Source: Moorena producens 3L (GTDB lineage: Bacteria; Cyanobacteriota; Cyanobacteriia; Cyanobacteriales; Coleofasciculaceae). From it: 64,000 nt of DNA. Location of the stretch: NCBI RefSeq assembly GCF_000211815.1, contig NZ_GL890823.1, forward strand, positions 92,369 to 156,368, in the 5' to 3' direction. This document shows, piece after piece, positions 25,965 through 35,323 of the stretch. Made by a program: the position numbers and the translations under genes. The notes under the pieces were generated by a model, which worked only from the letters and a program-made list of their open reading frames with translations, did no database searches and was not told the origin of the DNA. Position 1 is the first letter of the stretch. Every line of letters begins with the position of its first letter.

Positions 25965-27659
25965 ATGCCTCTTGATCAATTAGTTCCAAAATTCTTAAAA
26001 AAATCTCTCTTCCAACTAGGAGAAGTGCCTGTATCTATTTTCACCATACTTCAATTAATCTTTTTATTTTTAATTGCTAAATTTATAATTCAAGATTTCA
26101 AAAAATTCCTGAATTATAAACTGCTTAATAAGCTAGTTAATGATCCAAATAAAAGAGAATTTTTATCTAAAATAATTAGTTATGCAATTTTAATCGTATT
26201 GGTATATATTATATATTTTATAGGTGGTTTAGATCTAATTAAGTTAACCATTTTTGAAGTAGGTAATACTAAAGTATCTATTAAATTAATAATACAGCTA
26301 GTACTGTCTTTAATGATAGTAATTTTTCTGGCTAGTACCCTAAAAAACTTTCTAAAACAAGAGCTACTTCCCCAAATGGGGATTGACGAAGCTAATCGAG
26401 CAGTTATCGCTACAATCATCAGTTACGCATTTGGAATATTAGGCATTGTAATTGTTCTGAATAATCACTTTGAATTGGGTTCATTAGCCGTTATTGCTGG
26501 TGGCTTAGGGGTTGGAATTGGTTTTGGACTACAGGATATAACTAAAAACTTTATCAGTGGTGTGACATTACTCTTAGAACGAACAATAAGAGTTGGTGAT
26601 TTCATTGAATTTGATGGGTTATCCGGATATGTTAAAGAAGTCTCCATGCGGTCTACAATCATCCGGACAAGGGAGGGTGGAGATGTAGTAGTTCCTAACT
26701 CTCATTTGGTGGAAAACCGAATGCTTAACTGGACTTTTGACAGCTATAAAGCCCGTATACACATACCTGTAGGAGTCGCTTACGATAGTGACCCAGTATT
26801 AGTGACAGAAGTCCTGTTAAAATCTGCTTATTTAGAACCATCCGTCTTATCTGAGCCGACACCTAGAGTTCTTTTTAAAGGGTTTGGTGATAGTTCTTTA
26901 AACTTTGAACTTCGGGTATGGGTCAATCGAATTGATCAAGAACCTTTTATAAGAAGTTCTTTGAATTTTATTATTGAATATAATTTACGTCAGCAGGGAC
27001 TCTCAATTCCTTTCCCTCAAAGGGATTTTTGGCTGCGCAACCCTGAAGCCCTGATGGCGAGAGACATTCACCGCGAAAATATTGAAACTATTGAAGAAAA
27101 TATTGGACAATCAACTCAGCAGCCATTCAAAGTTAAAACACCTAGACCTTTAGCGTTACGTGACTTACTGCGGCAGGTCGATTATTTTAAAAATTTTACT
27201 GAATTAGAACTAAGGCAATTAATTGAAATTGGATACCGAAAGCGCTTACGTGCCTCAGAGATTTTATTTCATGAAGGCGACCCTGGAGATGCGTTTTATA
27301 TTATCCTAGCTGGTTCTGTCGAAGTCTTTGTAGAGAGGATTAACAAAACTCTCAATAATCTTCAGGCCGGTCAATTTTTTGGCGAACTTTCGTTAATGTT
27401 AGGCGTACCAAGAACAGCATCAGTTAGAGGGTTAGAAGAGTCACTACTATTTGTAATTAACAATAAAGGTTTTAAACAACTATTGAAGGACTATCCAGAT
27501 CTATCGGAGATTATTGTCCAGGAATTAGGCAAGCATCAGGAAGAATTAGCTGAGCGACAAAAACAGATGCGGAAAATGGGTTTGTTGGATGCGGCAGAAG
27601 ATGACAAAAATCTTCTAGTTTGGGTTCGCAAGCGAGTCAAGAGACTATTTGCTCTTTAA
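25965..27659 (+). CDS. MscS-family mechanosensitive channel with C-terminal cyclic-nucleotide-binding domain
   Basis: A 564-aa protein. Membrane helices lie near 20-40, 65-85, 100-120 and 140-160; the pore helix is Gly/Ala-rich (IAGGLGVGIGFGLQDITKNFISG, about 175-200). The MscS beta domain follows (VGDFIEFDGLSGYVKEVSMRST, then PNSHLVENRMLNWTF). Residues about 400-520 form a cNMP-binding fold (FHEGDPGDAFYIILAGSVEVF and GQFFGELSLMLGVPRTASVRG), whose GELSLM...RTASV phosphate cassette looks intact. This predicts a channel opened or tuned by cyclic nucleotide as well as membrane tension, as known for a subset of MscS proteins. Confidence 0.9.
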   Translation: MPLDQLVPKFLKKSLFQLGEVPVSIFTILQLIFLFLIAKFIIQDFKKFLNYKLLNKLVNDPNKREFLSKIISYAILIVLVYIIYFIGGLDLIKLTIFEVGNTKVSIKLIIQLVLSLMIVIFLASTLKNFLKQELLPQMGIDEANRAVIATIISYAFGILGIVIVLNNHFELGSLAVIAGGLGVGIGFGLQDITKNFISGVTLLLERTIRVGDFIEFDGLSGYVKEVSMRSTIIRTREGGDVVVPNSHLVENRMLNWTFDSYKARIHIPVGVAYDSDPVLVTEVLLKSAYLEPSVLSEPTPRVLFKGFGDSSLNFELRVWVNRIDQEPFIRSSLNFIIEYNLRQQGLSIPFPQRDFWLRNPEALMARDIHRENIETIEENIGQSTQQPFKVKTPRPLALRDLLRQVDYFKNFTELELRQLIEIGYRKRLRASEILFHEGDPGDAFYIILAGSVEVFVERINKTLNNLQAGQFFGELSLMLGVPRTASVRGLEESLLFVINNKGFKQLLKDYPDLSEIIVQELGKHQEELAERQKQMRKMGLLDAAEDDKNLLVWVRKRVKRLFAL

Positions 27660-27719
27660 TAGCAGGATCAGTTTGTTTAGTATTGATACTAAGTTGCGGT
27701 CAAAGGTAAAACTTTCTCT

Positions 27720-27868
27720 ACCCCCAATCTCCCAATCTCCCAATTTCCCAATCTCCCTATCTCCCTATCCAAGCAATCGACTATCTTTGAATCCAACTTG
27801 GTATGAGTGTTGAGTATGAAGTGTTGAGTGTTGAGTGTTGAGTCTTGAGTGTTAAGTGTTGAGTGTTG
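27720..27868. repeat. Short tandem arrays (CCCAATCT 8-mer and GTGTTGA 7-mer)
   Basis: About six CCCAATCT/CCCTATCT octamers (27722-27770), then about eight GTGTTGA-type heptamers (27802-27868). They fill the gap between the channel gene and the 111-aa gene. A CCCTATCT array of the same type recurs at 46320-46383. Confidence 0.8.
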
Positions 27869-27932
27869 ACAGTATCATAGAATCAAAGGTCAACAGAAAA
27901 CTATTTAGCTTAGCCGTCATTAAACCTTATTT

Positions 27933-28268
27933 ATGGCTAAACCGAAACCAATTCCAGCGATTACTCTGCCACCGGCTGCAAATCCTCAGCAGGAAGGTGA
28001 ATGGTTACGAGAAACTCTTGCGCAATGGCTAGATCAAGAGTTTCTCCCAGAAGCAATTAATCAAACGATTGCACAACGCGCCGCCCAGATTTTCGTCCGT
28101 CAACGGATGGAGGGAGAAAATGATTTGGGTTCACTTGTGATTGCTATTGTTACAGAAATGCAGGCGTTTGACTTTCGAGAAAGTTTTTACGGGGAATTTG
28201 CGATCGCTAACGCTGTCAGTGACCTACTCTTAGAAAGTCTTGGCATTGATCGCTGTTGTGGCCAGTAG
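27933..28268 (+). CDS. Conserved cyanobacterial hypothetical protein
   Basis: A 111-aa soluble protein with a Pro-rich start (KPIPAITLPPAANP) and a helical body (LRETLAQWLDQEFLPEAINQTIAQRAAQIFVRQRMEG...). It has no signal peptide, membrane segment or catalytic motif. The composition and clean ATG suggest a real gene; I recall similar short proteins in cyanobacteria but no function. It is transcribed towards rpsN, with 225 bases of repeats between them. Confidence 0.65.
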   Translation: MAKPKPIPAITLPPAANPQQEGEWLRETLAQWLDQEFLPEAINQTIAQRAAQIFVRQRMEGENDLGSLVIAIVTEMQAFDFRESFYGEFAIANAVSDLLLESLGIDRCCGQ

Positions 28269-28435
28269 AGGTTTCAGGTTTCAGGTTTGTTTGCGTAGCG
28301 TGGCCGCAAGGCCAAGGTTGAAAGTTTCCAGAGCGTCATGCAAGGGTCGGTTTAAGCTCAAGGGAGAGTAGCTATGCTCCTCTTCAGTAGGAAAACCCGA
28401 AGGGTAGACTACGGTAAGTCAGAAAATCTTCTACC

Positions 28436-28494
28436 CTGCAACCTGTTAACCTGCAACCTGTAACCTGCAACCTAAAACCTGCAACCAGTTAACC
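28436..28494. repeat. Heptanucleotide array (ACCTGCA/ACCTGTA)n
   Basis: About eight imperfect AACCTGY-type units ending at the rpsN stop codon. It is the same family as the long array at 29745-29946. A GCGTAGCGTGGCCGC word lies at 28292. Confidence 0.75.
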
Positions 28495-28796
28495 TACCAG
28501 CTTGATTTAACCACACCTGGCAATAGACCTTGGTGCGCCCATTCCCGCAAAACATGGCGAGATAGTCCAAAGTCTCGGTAGTAACCCCGAGGACGCCCTG
28601 TAACCCAACAACGGTTCCGCACACGGCAGGGGGCGCTGTTGCGGGGGAGCTGTTGTATTTTCCGGTGGATCTCTAACCTTTCTCGTTGAGTCGCAGCATT
28701 TTTAAACTCTTCCTTGAGCGCCTCCCGCTTAGCTGCGTACTTCTCTACCATTTTTTTGCGCTTTTTTTCGCGCTCAATCATTGATTTTTTAGCCAT
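28494..28796 (-). CDS. rpsN: 30S ribosomal protein S14
   Basis: A 100-aa protein: a Lys/Arg-rich N-terminus (AKKSMIEREKKRKKMVEKYAAKR), APCRVRNRCWVTGRPRGYYRDFGLSRHVLREWA and the closing LPGVVKSSW are diagnostic of S14. It has two cysteines rather than the four of the zinc-binding short form, so it is the longer, zinc-independent type. It assembles in the 30S head and stands outside the main ribosomal operon, as usual in cyanobacteria. Confidence 0.96.
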   Translation of the reverse strand: MAKKSMIEREKKRKKMVEKYAAKREALKEEFKNAATQRERLEIHRKIQQLPRNSAPCRVRNRCWVTGRPRGYYRDFGLSRHVLREWAHQGLLPGVVKSSW

Positions 28797-28853
28797 TAAT
28801 TCTCGAAACTCTATCTAAAAGAAGACACTGCCTTTTTATCTTATCCGATGAAC

Positions 28854-29570
28854 TTAATCAGAGGCTGGTACAGTAGCGTTAGTTTTCCAGCTCTGTGTTG
28901 TAGTAGTCGTTTTCTCAGCCAGATCTGCACTGGCACATAAATCCGCCAAAACACAAGCATCACAATCAGGTTTTCGGGCTTTACAAATTGCCCTACCATG
29001 ATAAATCAGCCGAATCGACCAGTTTTCCCAATCCTGCTGGGGCAAAAGCCCCATTAAATCTCGCTCAATCCTGATGGGATCTTTGTGTTTTGTCAATCCT
29101 AAACGCTGACTGAGGCGCTTGACGTGAGTATCTACAGTGACTCCCTGGTTAATACCATAGGCATGGGCAAGTACGACATTGGCGGTTTTACGAGCAACTC
29201 CAGGCAACTTGAGGAGTTTGTCCATTTGTTTCGGTACCTGACCACCGTATTCCTTAACAATCATGCGGCAGGCACCTTGAATATTTTTTGCCTTATTGCG
29301 ATAAAAGCCAGTAGAGCGCACTAAAGTTTCCAAGACTTCTATATCAGCACTAGCGATGGCCACAGCATCAGGAAACTGGCGAAACAACCCCGGTGTTACC
29401 TGATTCACACGTTCATCAGTACATTGAGCTGAAAGAATGGTTGCCACCAGTAACTGTACTGGTGTTTCGTAATTCAGTGTACAGGTGGCTTCCGGATAGA
29501 GTCGCTTAAGGCGAATTAGAATCTCTAGGGATCGTTGCTGCTTGGCAGACCATTTACGGCTAATACTCAT
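28854..29570 (-). CDS. nth: Endonuclease III
   Basis: 238 aa from the ATG at 29570; a longer frame extends 37 codons upstream but reads only the GGTTGGAA tandem array, so it is rejected. Features: the helix-hairpin-helix LPGVARKTANVVLAHAYG with the catalytic Lys, VDTHVKRLSQRLGL with the catalytic Asp, and the CX6CX2CX5C iron-sulphur loop (CKARKPDCDACVLADLC). It removes oxidised pyrimidines from DNA and nicks abasic sites. The repeat array abuts the start codon, leaving no Shine-Dalgarno sequence. Confidence 0.94.
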   Translation of the reverse strand: MSISRKWSAKQQRSLEILIRLKRLYPEATCTLNYETPVQLLVATILSAQCTDERVNQVTPGLFRQFPDAVAIASADIEVLETLVRSTGFYRNKAKNIQGACRMIVKEYGGQVPKQMDKLLKLPGVARKTANVVLAHAYGINQGVTVDTHVKRLSQRLGLTKHKDPIRIERDLMGLLPQQDWENWSIRLIYHGRAICKARKPDCDACVLADLCASADLAEKTTTTTQSWKTNATVPASD

Positions 29571-29657
29571 GGGTTGGAAGGTTGGAAGGTTGGAAGGTTG
29601 GAAGGTTGGAAGGTTGGAAGGTTGGAAGGTTGGAAGGCTGGAAGGTTGGAAGGTTGA
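29571..29657. repeat. Octanucleotide array (GGTTGGAA)n at the nth start
   Basis: About ten copies of an 8-bp unit immediately upstream of the nth start codon, with one variant copy (GGCTGGAA). Read on the minus strand it would encode repeated TFQPSNLP. Confidence 0.92.
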
Positions 29658-29744
29658 AGGTTGACAATATCTTAGGGTCAATGTCTTCTGAAGCTACACT
29701 AGTAAAACCAACAGGGTAAACTAACCTAGGTCAAGAAATCTTTG

Positions 29745-29946
29745 TACCTGTAACCTGCAACCTGTAACCTGTAACCTGTAACTTGCAACCTGTAACAACT
29801 TGCAACCTGTAACCTGTAACCTGTAACCTGTAACCTGTAACCTACAACCTGCAACCTGTAACCTACAACCTGCAACCTGTAACCTACAACCTGTAACCTG
29901 TAACCTACAACCTGCAACCTGTAACCTGTAACCTGTAACCTGTAAC
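29745..29946. repeat. Heptanucleotide array (AACCTGT)n
   Basis: About 28 copies of AACCTGT/AACCTGC/AACCTAC, ending just before the rseP stop codon. Long open frames across it are repeat artefacts. Confidence 0.93.
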
Positions 29947-29959
29947 AACCAAACACGGG

Positions 29960-31051
29960 TCACTGGAATAAGTTTTGTACCCAACCCAGGTTAGCTGTAT
30001 CCCGAATAATCAAGAAGACACCTAAACCCAGAAGCAGCACTAGCCCAGTTTGCATAATATTCTGCTGTACTTCCATGGGCAAGGGCTTACCTCGAAGTCC
30101 TTCAATCAGTAAGAAAGCCAGCTGACCACCATCAAGGGCTGGTAGAGGCAAGATATTAATAATCGCTAGATTGATACTAATCAGAGCTGCAAACTGTAAA
30201 AGATTGACAGCGTTGGAACGAGCAATATCGGCTCCAATCGCCACAATTGCCACTGGACCGGATACTTGTTCCGCTGTTTCGCCAAAATTACTCAGTAGCT
30301 GACCAAAGCCTTCCAGGGTTAAGACTGTAATGCGTTGATATTCTTCGGCACCACGACTGAATACCTCCAGCAAACTACCAGCACGCTTACGCACTTCCTC
30401 CCCATTGGGAGACAGTTGTACACCAATTTTTCCTTTCCCATCTATCCCTGGTTCCGGAATCACCTTCAACAGTAGCGTTTGTTTTTGACGCTGTATCCGC
30501 ATTTCCAGGGGCTGGTTGGGATGATTTTGAATCGCTTTCATCAGGAAAGTAATCCCTTCCGGGTTTGCTTCCAACTCTTGACCATCTACGGCGAGAATTA
30601 TGTCTCTTGGTTTAAGGCCTGCTTCTGTAGCCACTAAACTGCTTTCTGGGGCAAGTTTAGGCACTACCACACCCGCTTGGTAGTTGAATTGGGAGATGCC
30701 AACCATTCCTACCTGAGCCACAAGCAGGAAGTAAGCAAAGACTAAGTTAGCAATGACACCAGCACTAATCACAATTGCCCGGTCTAGAATCGGTCGGTTG
30801 CGGAGCAAATTGGGGTCATTGGGGGGAATCTCGCTATCGGGGTCATCATCAGGAAAACCCACAAACCCCCCTAGGGGAATCGCTCGCACTGCATACTCAG
30901 TTTCTGGACCCTGATATTTCCATAGAATTGGACCAAAGCCAAGAGAAAAGCGATTGGCATAGATTCCTTGCAGACGAGCTGCCATAAAATGACCCAGCTC
31001 GTGAACAAGAATCAAGACTGCCAAAACTGCAATCGCCGCCAAAATTGACAT
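29960..31051 (-). CDS. rseP: Site-2 intramembrane metalloprotease RseP
   Basis: A 363-aa protein. HELGH at residues 17-21 in the first membrane helix binds zinc; the third ligand lies in NILPLPALDGGQL near 300. A PDZ domain occupies about 125-215 (AGLKPRDIILAVDGQEL). Two C-terminal helices follow. Such proteases cut membrane-anchored anti-sigma factors or similar substrates within the bilayer. It lies about 100 bases downstream of serS in the same direction. Confidence 0.94.
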   Translation of the reverse strand: MSILAAIAVLAVLILVHELGHFMAARLQGIYANRFSLGFGPILWKYQGPETEYAVRAIPLGGFVGFPDDDPDSEIPPNDPNLLRNRPILDRAIVISAGVIANLVFAYFLLVAQVGMVGISQFNYQAGVVVPKLAPESSLVATEAGLKPRDIILAVDGQELEANPEGITFLMKAIQNHPNQPLEMRIQRQKQTLLLKVIPEPGIDGKGKIGVQLSPNGEEVRKRAGSLLEVFSRGAEEYQRITVLTLEGFGQLLSNFGETAEQVSGPVAIVAIGADIARSNAVNLLQFAALISINLAIINILPLPALDGGQLAFLLIEGLRGKPLPMEVQQNIMQTGLVLLLGLGVFLIIRDTANLGWVQNLFQ

Positions 31052-31148
31052 ATAAGTGAAGAATTTATTTAATGTAATGTTAACTTCATTTTTCTATTGT
31101 ATAGGCATTGCAATTAGGTTCTAGGTTCTAGGCTTATGGCTGATGGTA

Positions 31149-32432
31149 TTACAAGACGTCTCGCCCCATATAAGGCTGTAAAGCCTCTGGGATCTTAACC
31201 GTTCCATCCGGTTGCTGATAATTTTCCAGAATGCCTGACATAGTACGCCCCACTGCCAATCCTGAGCCATTGAGAGTATGAACAAAGTGAGTGCCTTTTT
31301 TGCCGGACTCTTTGAAGCGAATCCTACCCCGCCGTGCCTGGAAATCAAAGCAATTGGAGCAACTGGAAATCTCCCGATATGTCCTTTGCGAAGGCAGCCA
31401 AACTTCTAGGTCATAGGTTGTAGCGGCTGAGAAACCGATATCCCCTGTACACAGTTCTACAGTTCGGTAGGGTAATTTCAAGGTTTCCAAGATCGCTTCA
31501 GCATTCTTAAGCAGTTTCTGATGCTCTTGGGAGGAGGTACTAGGCTCAACAATTTTCACTAGCTCAACTTTATTAAACTGGTGTAGTCGAATTAGACCCC
31601 GGGTATCCCGTCCATAGCTACCCGCTTCCCGGCGAAAGCAGGGGGTGAAGGCACAGAGATTAATGGGAAGTTGGGATGCTTCAAGGATTTCGTCTCGGTA
31701 GAGATTCACCAATGGCACTTCTGCTGTGGGTGCTAACCACAAATCATCATCAGAACACTTGAAGCTGTCCTCGGCAAACTTGGGCAACTGACCGGTAGCG
31801 GTTAGGGATTCACTGTTGATTAGTACCGGTGGCATCACTTCGGTATAGCCAGCAGCAATTTGCTGGTCAAGCATGAAGTTGATTAGTGCTCGTTCCAAAG
31901 CAGCACCAGCCCCGATCAATGTCACAAATCGACTCTGAGCGATTTTCACCCCTCGCTCAAAGTTAAGAATGCCGAGTTTTTCGCCAATTTCCCAATGGGG
32001 GAGAATCGGAAAATCCTTGGGAATGTACTCATCACCCCAGCGATGGACTTCCACATTTTCGGCTTCACTCTTGCCAATCGGTGTGGATTCGGAGGGCAAG
32101 TTGGGGAGGGATAGCAAGAGGGTGTTCAGCTGGTCTTTTAGGTCTTTTTCTTTGGGTTCCAGTTCGCTCAACTTAGTTTTGATTTGGTTACCCTCTTCCT
32201 TGAGCGACTGAATTTCTGGGCTTTGTGGAGGACTACCCGATTTGATTTTTTGACCAATCAGCTTACCAATTTCATTACTACGAGCCTGCAACTGGGTGCG
32301 GGATGTTTCCAGCTCCCGCTGACGCTGATTCAGTTCCAGAATAGGTTGTAGGTCATATTGATTGACACTACGTCGGTCGAGTAGTTCTTGAACCTTTTGT
32401 GGATTTTCCCGAATTTGCTTTAGGTCAAGCAC
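31149..32432 (-). CDS. serS: Seryl-tRNA synthetase
   Basis: A 427-aa class II synthetase. The N-terminal coiled coil (about 30-105) binds tRNA-Ser. Motif 2 is FRREAGSYGRDTRGLIRLHQF and motif 3 is GSGLAVGRTMSGILEN. The TAEVPL serine-site loop is present. The start is a GTG (MLDLKQIRENP), which fits the family's N-terminus exactly. It charges tRNA-Ser, and tRNA-Sec where present. Confidence 0.97.
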   Translation of the reverse strand: MLDLKQIRENPQKVQELLDRRSVNQYDLQPILELNQRQRELETSRTQLQARSNEIGKLIGQKIKSGSPPQSPEIQSLKEEGNQIKTKLSELEPKEKDLKDQLNTLLLSLPNLPSESTPIGKSEAENVEVHRWGDEYIPKDFPILPHWEIGEKLGILNFERGVKIAQSRFVTLIGAGAALERALINFMLDQQIAAGYTEVMPPVLINSESLTATGQLPKFAEDSFKCSDDDLWLAPTAEVPLVNLYRDEILEASQLPINLCAFTPCFRREAGSYGRDTRGLIRLHQFNKVELVKIVEPSTSSQEHQKLLKNAEAILETLKLPYRTVELCTGDIGFSAATTYDLEVWLPSQRTYREISSCSNCFDFQARRGRIRFKESGKKGTHFVHTLNGSGLAVGRTMSGILENYQQPDGTVKIPEALQPYMGRDVL

Positions 32433-32558
32433 GAATTTTCTTTACTAAAATGACGCGATCGCATGATCGGTACTCATCTGAGCAACATCGATCTAACTTC
32501 ACCAATTTGCCACAGTTTTCTTGCCAACGGCAATTAACTTCTCCTGGGAGTAGGGAGC

Positions 32559-32600
32559 GGTGCGACAATCAAGCAAATTTAATTACGGGTCAAGCGCACC
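32559..32600. repeat. GGTGCGAC...AAGCGCACC palindrome
   Basis: A third copy of the family at 21734-21780: GCGGTGCGAC, CAAATTTAATTACGGG, CAAGCGCACC. It is inserted within a GGGAGTA heptamer array (32548-32630), so the array is split on both sides of the palindrome. Confidence 0.6.
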
Positions 32601-32660
32601 GAGGGAGTAGGGAGTAGGGAGTCGGCTGGTGAGCTGGTGAGCTGGTGTGGGGTATGTTGG

Positions 32661-33230
32661 CTAGCGACTGACTCGATTAAATAGCCACAGGGAAATGGCT
32701 ATGCCAACAAAATTAGCAAAAATAGTGTTGATGTTTGCCTGCACAACAAACAGGTCTATCGGTGGAACATCATTACAAGCCAACCCAACTGGACTTTGTT
32801 GCTGAGCTAGAGCTAGGGCTACAAGGCTGCCTATGACTGCAAATGAGCCAATGATGGTCAATAACATTCCTACTAAACTGACAATCAAGCCCAGCCTAAT
32901 CGTTTGAAGGGTTTGAGCTTTGCTTGGTATGTCTGACCCATTGGCAGCTAGCAGCCGACTAGCGATGCCAGTGTAACGGTAGGCAAAATAAATGCCTATA
33001 CCTAAAGCCACTAGTCCACAAACTACGAAAAAAAGACCGAAGCCGATTCCTTGACCCCCTTGATTGTCAGGTTGAGGGCTGGCAAGGGCAAACCCTGCAA
33101 ACACTAAAATCAGCGTAGAAATAACCCCTAGGATTAACTGAGTCCAGAAGGAAATCCAACCGAATCTGCGTAGGGTTAGGGCAATTTTTTGACGAGCTGG
33201 TGGGATGGAACTGTCAGGTATCTCTCGCAT
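32661..33230 (-). CDS. DUF3611 family membrane protein
   Basis: A 189-aa protein with four predicted membrane helices (about 28-50, 62-88, 112-135 and 165-185). The RRFGWISFWTQLILGVIS opening and ACNDVPPIDLFVVQANINTI near the C-terminus are typical of DUF3611, found in cyanobacteria and plastids. Its function is unknown. It lies upstream of serS on the same strand, separated by 230 bases of repeats. Confidence 0.85.
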   Translation of the reverse strand: MREIPDSSIPPARQKIALTLRRFGWISFWTQLILGVISTLILVFAGFALASPQPDNQGGQGIGFGLFFVVCGLVALGIGIYFAYRYTGIASRLLAANGSDIPSKAQTLQTIRLGLIVSLVGMLLTIIGSFAVIGSLVALALAQQQSPVGLACNDVPPIDLFVVQANINTIFANFVGIAISLWLFNRVSR

Positions 33231-33965
33231 GGGGGCTGTGTCCCTTGAGTAATCACTTTTGAACCGCCTACCACGCGCTCCGCAACGCGAAAAGACGTAG
33301 GGCTAATCTTGGGTTGGAAGCTAAACACCCTTGTGGTAGGTCGGGGGGGTCAGCAACCAACTTTATTGTGACAAGGATTGATGACACTCGCAATTCATCC
33401 CCAGCTAAATCGCAGATAAAGCCCTGAGGGACTTCTTGTGGGAACCGTTAATTTTCTACAAAACCTGCCTGAATGGGTCCTATGTGAGATGAGCAATATT
33501 AATGGTTCACTTTTGTGTTACACTAACCCCCACTTACTCCAACCCCCACAAAGATTGCTATATATTAATCCCTCCATGCCCCCATCCTTCCATCCCCGAT
33601 CATCCTCTCTAGGTCGCATCAATGAAATTGGTGTTACTCGTCTGTCTTGTCTTCCTTCCCGATGTTCCCCTTGATAGTCGGTAGTTTTGGATAACGGTTT
33701 CGAGCAATTATTAAAGTTGATCTTTACTTTTTAGGTGTGTTAAGTCCAAAATTCATTAAACTTTCATCAAATTAGGGAGATATTTAAACCCTACGCCAGA
33801 GATTTTTAAGTTATAAAGTGTGATAGCGATGTACCTACCAAGGTGAGTCGTTTAAATAAAACTCACTGCAAAACGCGCGTGAATTTCCCAGGGTGCCTCC
33901 AACCATGATTATTTGCCAGAAAACCCTCTAATCCCATCTAGAATAACTGGGAATTCCAACTACAT
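33231..33965. other. Intergenic region, no supported gene
   Basis: 735 bases between divergent genes. Near 33380-33436 the minus strand reads GGGGATGAATTGCGAGTGTC, which resembles a TnpB-type element end (weak). A 78-codon frame at 33438-33674 has no protein-like features. The rest is unique DNA that must contain the padR and DUF3611 promoters. Confidence 0.4.
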
Positions 33966-34376
33966 ATGCAGATGAAATTCGAAGATATCTATAACTTTTT
34001 CCAAGATCCTCCACCCAACTATCTCAATAAAGAATTAGCCGTATGCTATGTGCTATCGGTGTTGTTGCAAGGAGAATCTTATGGAACACAACTGATCCAA
34101 CAACTGGAACAAGAATACCCCACCTATCGACTTTCAGATACTGTCCTCTACAGTGCACTGAAGTTTCTTGAAGAAAAACAGGCAATTTCAGCCTACTGGC
34201 AAAAAGTAGAAGGAAGAGGACGCCCACGCCGGATGTATCAAATCTGCCCAGAGTGGCAGGAGAAAGCTATAGAACTGGCCAGTTTTTGGCATGACTATAT
34301 GGCTGAGGAAACAACCGTGGGGAAATTTCAGCCAAGGACTCCCTGCCACCAGTCTGTTGTTGAGTCAGTTAGGTAG
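33966..34376 (+). CDS. PadR-family transcriptional regulator
   Basis: A 136-aa protein. The N-terminal winged helix reads VCYVLSVLLQGESYGTQLIQQLEQEYPTYRLSDTVLYSALKFLEEKQAI, with the beta wing EGRGRPRRMYQI, the classic PadR signature. The C-terminus is short. PadR proteins repress nearby genes in response to ligands. The next gene on the same strand, 250 bases on, is a complex C assembly factor, but no regulatory link is shown. A second ATG six bases downstream is an equal start. Confidence 0.9.
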   Translation: MQMKFEDIYNFFQDPPPNYLNKELAVCYVLSVLLQGESYGTQLIQQLEQEYPTYRLSDTVLYSALKFLEEKQAISAYWQKVEGRGRPRRMYQICPEWQEKAIELASFWHDYMAEETTVGKFQPRTPCHQSVVESVR

Positions 34377-34624
34377 GGAAGTAGCAATTTTTTCCAGGGT
34401 GCTGTCTTTGAAAACCCTGGTGGCATCCCAGAAGTCAGGTGATGCATTGTCTTACCCAGATGTGAATTCAGGTGAATTCAGGGCGTGCTAGCTGCTAGCC
34501 ATCTACCCACACCAGCATCTTACAGCCTCTAGCTAGTGGGTACCGAGGAGCTAACCTGACCAAAGTGTGTCTAAGAAATTGTAAAGTAGTAGCAAAGGAT
34601 GTGTATTTTTATCGTTAATATTCA

Positions 34625-35173
34625 GTGAATACAACTATTCTTGCTTCTACACTTTTGCTAACCCTTTTATTGGCAGTAGGTTTGTTTTTCTTTATTCGAG
34701 CCTCTGTGAAAGACCGAATACAACAAGTCAAGTTAGCTTCCCCAGAAACAGAAGAATCGCTTCTAAATCAGTTGAAGCAATATTTTGATCAAAGAGCCTA
34801 CCAGGTGGCGGCGGTGGATGCTGCCACTAATCAAGTCACGTTCCAGGGGATAGTCCGACCGAGTTGGTTTCTGGCTATCTTTTTAACCGTCTTAGCTGCC
34901 TGTGGTATAGTCTGCTTATCTCTAGTGCTCTCTATTTTGTTTCCGACTTTGACTAAGGTGTTTTTGGGGCTAGTGGCACTAGCTCCCGCTGCGGGCCTTT
35001 TTTATTGGAAAAAAGCTGAGCGACTCGAACAGGTATCTCTGAAATTAGAATCAGCGTCTACCCAAGCCCCTGGGGATCAAGCCACTGCGGAGCAATCTTT
35101 GGTTATAGTCACTGGCCATCGCGATGAACTAATACAACTTCAACAGTCTCTGAAACTAAAACCCTTGCTGTAA
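34625..35173 (+). CDS. Cofactor assembly of complex C, CCB2/CCB4-like protein
   Basis: A 182-aa protein with a GTG start. One N-terminal helix (about 5-25) and two closely spaced helices (about 82-125) flank a soluble domain. The RASVKDRIQQVKLASPE and FDQRAYQVAAVDAATNQVTFQGIVRPS segments fit the cyanobacterial family related to plant CCB2/CCB4, which attach haem c(i) to cytochrome b6. Assignment is from recalled family features. It would act in thylakoid cytochrome b6f maturation. Confidence 0.75.
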   Translation: MNTTILASTLLLTLLLAVGLFFFIRASVKDRIQQVKLASPETEESLLNQLKQYFDQRAYQVAAVDAATNQVTFQGIVRPSWFLAIFLTVLAACGIVCLSLVLSILFPTLTKVFLGLVALAPAAGLFYWKKAERLEQVSLKLESASTQAPGDQATAEQSLVIVTGHRDELIQLQQSLKLKPLL

Positions 35174-35248
35174 GCAAGCAGGGTTTGACATCCTCCCCAA
35201 CTATAATCAGCGAGATCAATTTCCAGAATAGGTAAATTTACCAAGATA

Positions 35249-35288
35249 CTTAGCCCTCCTCAAGCCAAAGAGTTTGAGGAGGGCTAAG
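35249..35288. terminator. Strong bidirectional hairpin terminator
   Basis: CTTAGCCCTCCTCAA (35249-35263) pairs perfectly with TTGAGGAGGGCTAAG (35274-35288), a 15-bp stem with a 10-base loop between two convergent genes. At 35185-35205 the minus strand reads GTTGGGGAGGATGTCAAACC, like the right end of a TnpB element. Confidence 0.75.
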
Positions 35289-35323
35289 TCAAAGCACTTT
35301 CAATAAATATTACCAGTAAGGTT

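Noticed and set aside
29571..29681. N-terminal extension of endonuclease III
   Set aside because: The 37 extra codons are the GGTTGGAA array; the family starts at the ATG at 29570.
29721..29984. Two reverse frames across the AACCTGT array
   Set aside because: Repeat translation (LQVTGYR) overlapping the rseP end.
33438..33674. 78-codon forward frame between DUF3611 and padR
   Set aside because: Pro- and Ser-rich without domain similarity or ribosome site.
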